Part shown: positions 60,210 through 64,000 of the stretch, one piece after another
How positions within the stretch are numbered: position 1 is the stretch's first letter
Layout of the letters: each line of letters opens with the position of its first letter
Source: Ampullaceana balthica
Lineage: Eukaryota; Mollusca; Gastropoda; Lymnaeidae
Reading direction: 5' to 3'
NCBI GenBank assembly: GCA_944989445.1
Contig: CALYLW010000569.1
Coordinates: 542,111-606,110 of the forward strand
Length of the DNA: 64,000 nucleotides
Notes under the pieces: model-generated
The model's input: the letters and a program-made list of their open reading frames with translations, nothing else
The model's database searches: none
What the model was told of the DNA's origin: nothing
Made by a program: the position numbers and the translations under genes

Positions 60210-61152
60210 TACCTCAGTATCTCCAAATGTATAACCGAGAACAAATAAAATACAAAGATACATTTATAAAAGCGTAAATATCAAACATGTCGGTTGCTAA
60301 GGTCTTATCTTGAGCATGTCGAAGTCGCAACGTCATTGTGAGATATTGTCTTCCTTGATAGGTTATAGGACAAACCACGTGGACCAATCAATTGTTTAAA
60401 CAGGGATCAATTCATATTTCTTTCTTATTTTTTTATATGAATAATCAATTTGTATTGAAAACAGATTAAATGATATGATAGACTTGCAAATTGTATTTGA
60501 AATCTCAACATAATATACCAACATATTCCTATTGATATAATATATTTCATGTTACACTGTTTATGTAATGTCGCATGAGATACATGATTATTTTTTAAAT
60601 GGTGGAGCTAATTTTTTGTTAAAATATTCCTCCTTATTTTGTGTGATAAAAATTACACAAAAACGTTCAGGGCGATAGGGGGCTTTACAATTCAATAAAT
60701 CACTTAGTCATGCCATTTACAAAGGATCTTGAAAAATTGATTAGCTTTAAAAAATGTTTTCTAAATAAATACTATTAACATAAAAAAGTAACATTTTCAT
60801 GCCTAAAATATTTGCTTTCTGCCTGTAAAATTTACCGTAAAACTCTGAATATTAGCTGGCGAGATAATCTTCCGCGTTTTAATGTGTTTTACTTGCTACG
60901 GTCTGAACTATGCGCCAGTTACTTCCTTGTTGACTTGACTTCTTGTGTCACATTGTACATTTTGGTTCAGGAAGACCCCAGTTTAGTGTCCGTAATCAGC
61001 TTCAGAAAAATGTATGCTGTTACTTTCCACAAACTTCCTTATCAGGATTGTCCTCGATCCAGGCAAGATTAATAGGCAAAGACACTGTCCAACTCCATCA
61101 TCCAGCCCTGTTGTTTGGTAAAGATTTAGTACTAGAATTTAATTCAGAGTTC

Positions 61153-61380
61153 GTTTGACTAGTGATCCAAGTGTCCCTGGTTCGAGTCCTGGTGATGGCA
61201 GCAATTCCTTCCAGGGTTCTTAAGGTGTCCATGTGTCCACCCAGCTCTGATTGGTACCTGACTTTAGCTGGGGGAAGTGAAGGTGCTTGGGCTGATATGC
61301 TAACTAAAAGATCCACACGTATGCTTTGGCTATAAAAACTTGTGGACGCTGCTTCACTTGCCCTTTAGAAAAACATTGTC
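61153..61380 (+). mobile_element. SINE, diverged copy
   Basis: TTTGACTAGTGATCCAAGTG, then CTGGTTCGAGTCCTGGTGAT (B box) and a body with CCACCCAGCTCTGATTGGTA, TTGTGGACGCTGCTTCACTT. It has the same order as the other copies but a different head and no GATAAGA tail. Confidence 0.65.
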
Positions 61381-61389
61381 CAAAAGTGA

Positions 61390-61391
<2 letters not shown>

Positions 61392-61423
<32 letters not shown>
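61392..61423. repeat. (TA)n microsatellite
   Basis: Short TA array directly after the SINE. Confidence 0.9.
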
Positions 61424-61430
<7 letters not shown>

Positions 61431-63435
61431 TTAAATATGTATGTATATGCAGGTAACACCACAAGATTCATTTTTGAATTGAGCTTTTAATTAACAGATA
61501 TTTTTTTTAACGCTTTACTATGACGTTGACACACCTCCTCAGCCATAGTTCTGGACCGGAATAAATGGGAAATTATACAAACATTTCTTTAAATGTTAAC
61601 TTTGTTTTAAGATTCACATACCTTGATCTTGTAATTTCATATCATCCATTGGGTAATCAGCTTGACGACGATCTCCAATATCTTATGTCCCTTGAAGACA
61701 TTCTAAAATTAGTTTCGATGCAGTGTGTAGAAAACGCCTCTTTTCATTTTCCAAATTTATTCTCTATACAGTTTTTCCGACCATGAATACATGGACTAGA
61801 AATTGTCTTGCTGAAGAAATTCCTTGAGTTGTTCTATGAAAATAAAGTTTGCACATCTTCATCTGTGATCCAAACAATCATCCACAGAACTTATTGAGAA
61901 TGAAAAACACCCCAAAAAATTACCGATGGCCTGCAGTACTTTGTATGTCTGTGTTTAAATTAATGTTGTTATAAGAATCTGGATCCTCAATTTAATGAAT
62001 ACGGAAACAATATTATATGGAATGAACCTGAATTTTCAGTAAAAAGATCTTCATAACCGAAGTCTTTCTCATTTAACATACTTTGTTTGTTAAATTGCTG
62101 ATTACTAATAGAAAAATAAAAAGTCTTGTAGGAGATGAGTATATTTTAATATGATACCGGGTATTTTACTGATTCGATACATATTTAAAGCACCAGGCGT
62201 AACTAAGATTTTGTAATAGTTTCTCATATCAATTTAATTGAAACCATTTCCCAAAATGCAAATAAAAACATGGGAAATAACTATTCAAAATTAAAAATGT
62301 GTCAATCCGGTCTTAAATAGTTTCCCTTTTTATGGATTTAAAAAGAAAAGTATCTTTTCACTTGGAAACTAAACTCTTCTCTTTCTTTTTTATTTAAAAA
62401 AAAAGAAGCTTTCATTACACTCCCAGGTTTTATTTTAAGAAAATACAAGTCCTTTGATTTCATATTAGTTTTTAGAACATTATTAGCGTAGTACTTCAAT
62501 AAGGATGGTACAAAGGACTGACCCAAACTAAAACATCAATTAATTTGTTTGTGATAAAATACATCCGATGTCTATGCTAAAATAGGAATGAACCTTAAAC
62601 ATAGTAACAAACTCAAATGTTTATTGGATATAAAGTTTATTTCATTTCTTTTTATATGACAGATATTTATGTATTTTTTAAGCTGAAAAAATCATTGCCA
62701 GTCGTTATAACATTGATGTGTTGTTTGCTGTTTTTTTTAAAATACATTCATGTTTTGAACTGTGTTTCTTTCTTTATAGAGTTTTTTTAAATTGAAATGA
62801 ACTTTTAAAAGAATAAAATAATTATATAACTTTTAAAATGTAAATGAATTTTTTTTTAAATAAAATAGTTATATATAATGAAAATCTTGAAAAACAAATC
62901 ATATTAAATTTTGCATCAAATTATAAAATATGTGGGATATTGACATTTCAAAACAATGTGAAAACATATACCTAAAAAAATTTAATACCAATACTTTTTT
63001 TAAAAATCCAGTTAAAAAAAGAAAAGAAAGAAAAGAAAAAGTAAAATATCACAATTATAGCAGAAAAGAAGACAATATCTCAGTTTTCATCAAGATAAGA
63101 AATAGTGTAACATGCCACATTGTTTTGCCCTTTCAATGAATAATAAAGCGTGTCATTTTCCTTTGACTGTGAAAACCATTTTACATTTTGAAAATATGCA
63201 GTCTACATAACACAATTTAACGAGGTACTTGGCTGTAATTATTCGTTTGTGCATCTTTAAAGTAGGCTTGCTGTGCTATTTCAATTACCTTGAGTCATAT
63301 AAGTTATGTCTTCTTTCTTAATATCAAATAAATAATATAAATAAATGAATTACATTTGACGCTATCAATAAATTTCGCGTCACGTCACACGGTAAACTAA
63401 ATAGCTAAATAAATAAATGTTTCATGTCGTTTCAT

Positions 63436-63821
63436 TTAGAAAACCCATTTGGCGATTGCTGAGAAAGCTATGAGGATGGCAGATGCCTTCACAACAATGG
63501 ACGATCCTGAAAGTATAAAAGAGAAACACTCAAATCAGCATCGATTGTAGAAATATCACGTCTTTTTGAAATTGTTCCATTATAACTCACTTCAAAAAGT
63601 ATATTATTGCCATTTATTTTAAACAAATAAATATTCCAACTTTCTATCCGTATTACCCATTAAATAAATACATAATATAATTATACGTTATCAAAAGCGT
63701 TAAGGCTTCGAAATGAAAAATGAGAGTTATTTTCTATTATTCTATCAATAAAAATATTTTGATGAGAAAAATAACTAACAACTGTTACCTTTAGTAGTTA
63801 TTTCAGGACTTTGGCTTGGAC
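63436..63821 (-). CDS. Gene 4 (partial): 3' exons of a fourth paralog
   Basis: Two exons are seen: 63789-63821 (33 bp) and the terminal exon 63436-63506 (stop TAA). Both borders are GT-AG and phase 1. The 33-bp exon encodes PSQSPEITTK and matches the 33-bp exon of gene 3 (PSNRTETTTN). The terminal exon encodes GSSIVVKASAILIAF and ends AKWVF, matching the gene 3 tail in length (71 nt) and pattern. The signal-peptide exons must lie beyond 64000. The 3' flank also matches that of gene 3, so genes 3 and 4 are the closest pair. Confidence 0.65.
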
Positions 63822-64000
63822 CTATAGAAAATTATTTTTTTTAAATTAGTTAGCATTATGCATAATTTGTTGAACTTACTGTGTCATATCTTCAAAGTTT
63901 GTAAGGAGTTGAACAAATAAACGCGTAAAATTAAGTTTCCGTGCTAAATTATTGGAAATAAAGAACCCAGAAGAATTTTAAATATTAAATAATCAAGTTT

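Larger units (their letters stand above)
60210..63435. other. Intergenic DNA between genes 3 and 4
   Basis: AT-rich, with a diverged SINE (61153-61380) and a TA run (61392-61423). The plus-strand ORFs at 60812-61158 and 61565-61786 show no domain. 63050-63370 is the paralogous 3' flank shared with gene 3. Confidence 0.5.

Overview
The window is AT-rich eukaryotic DNA, mostly non-coding, with no bacterial or viral gene layout. The repeats (tRNA-headed SINEs, Helitron-like elements, hAT and pogo-type MITEs, non-LTR retroelements, an endonuclease-bearing Penelope-like element and long microsatellites) suit an invertebrate animal. A mollusc, perhaps a gastropod, is my best guess, but no marker gene in the window fixes the taxon.

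The main result is a cluster of small paralogous host genes, all on the minus strand, which single-ORF scans miss because their exons are 18-117 bp. I assembled three complete genes (coding spans 21068-22827, 30586-37703 and 55753-59946) and the 3' part of a fourth (63436-63821, continuing off the right edge). Each complete gene has a TATA box, a candidate 5' leader exon, a signal peptide split over a first coding exon and a 27-bp second exon, one to three Thr/Ser-rich microexons, and a terminal exon starting Gly-Ser that encodes a hydrophobic tail ending at the stop. Every intron is phase 1 and every internal exon is a multiple of 3, so any exon combination stays in frame. Predicted precursors are 64, 102 and 61 aa: signal peptide, short mucin-like stretch and a GPI-anchor-like tail. 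The layout recalls CD52-type glycopeptides and micro-exon genes, but I recognise no known family. Gene 3 holds a 345-bp tandem duplication that has just doubled an 18-bp microexon.

Layout. 1-9.2 kb: Helitron-like repeats carrying a tRNA-Val-like module, a pogo-type MITE, a pentanucleotide array, a SINE. 9.4-14.2 kb: two tandem Helitron-like elements, the first interrupted by a Penelope-like element with a GIY-YIG ORF, long inverted terminal repeats and hammerhead-like motifs. 14.3-20 kb: hAT transposon remains and two hAT MITEs sharing one target site. 21-23 kb: gene 1. 23.5-30.5 kb: composite hAT/MITE/microsatellite DNA. 30.6-38 kb: gene 2, with a minisatellite, MITEs and an unassigned ORF in its introns. 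38-53 kb: a transposon block with two abutting non-LTR retroelements (44.15-49.96 kb), a decayed relative, and palindromic elements. 55.7-60.2 kb: gene 3, with a 0.63-kb TCTA array and a BED-finger hAT insertion in its introns. 63.4-64 kb: 3' end of gene 4.

Limits: exon models rest on splice signals, phase and paralogy only; transposon clade names are by eye.
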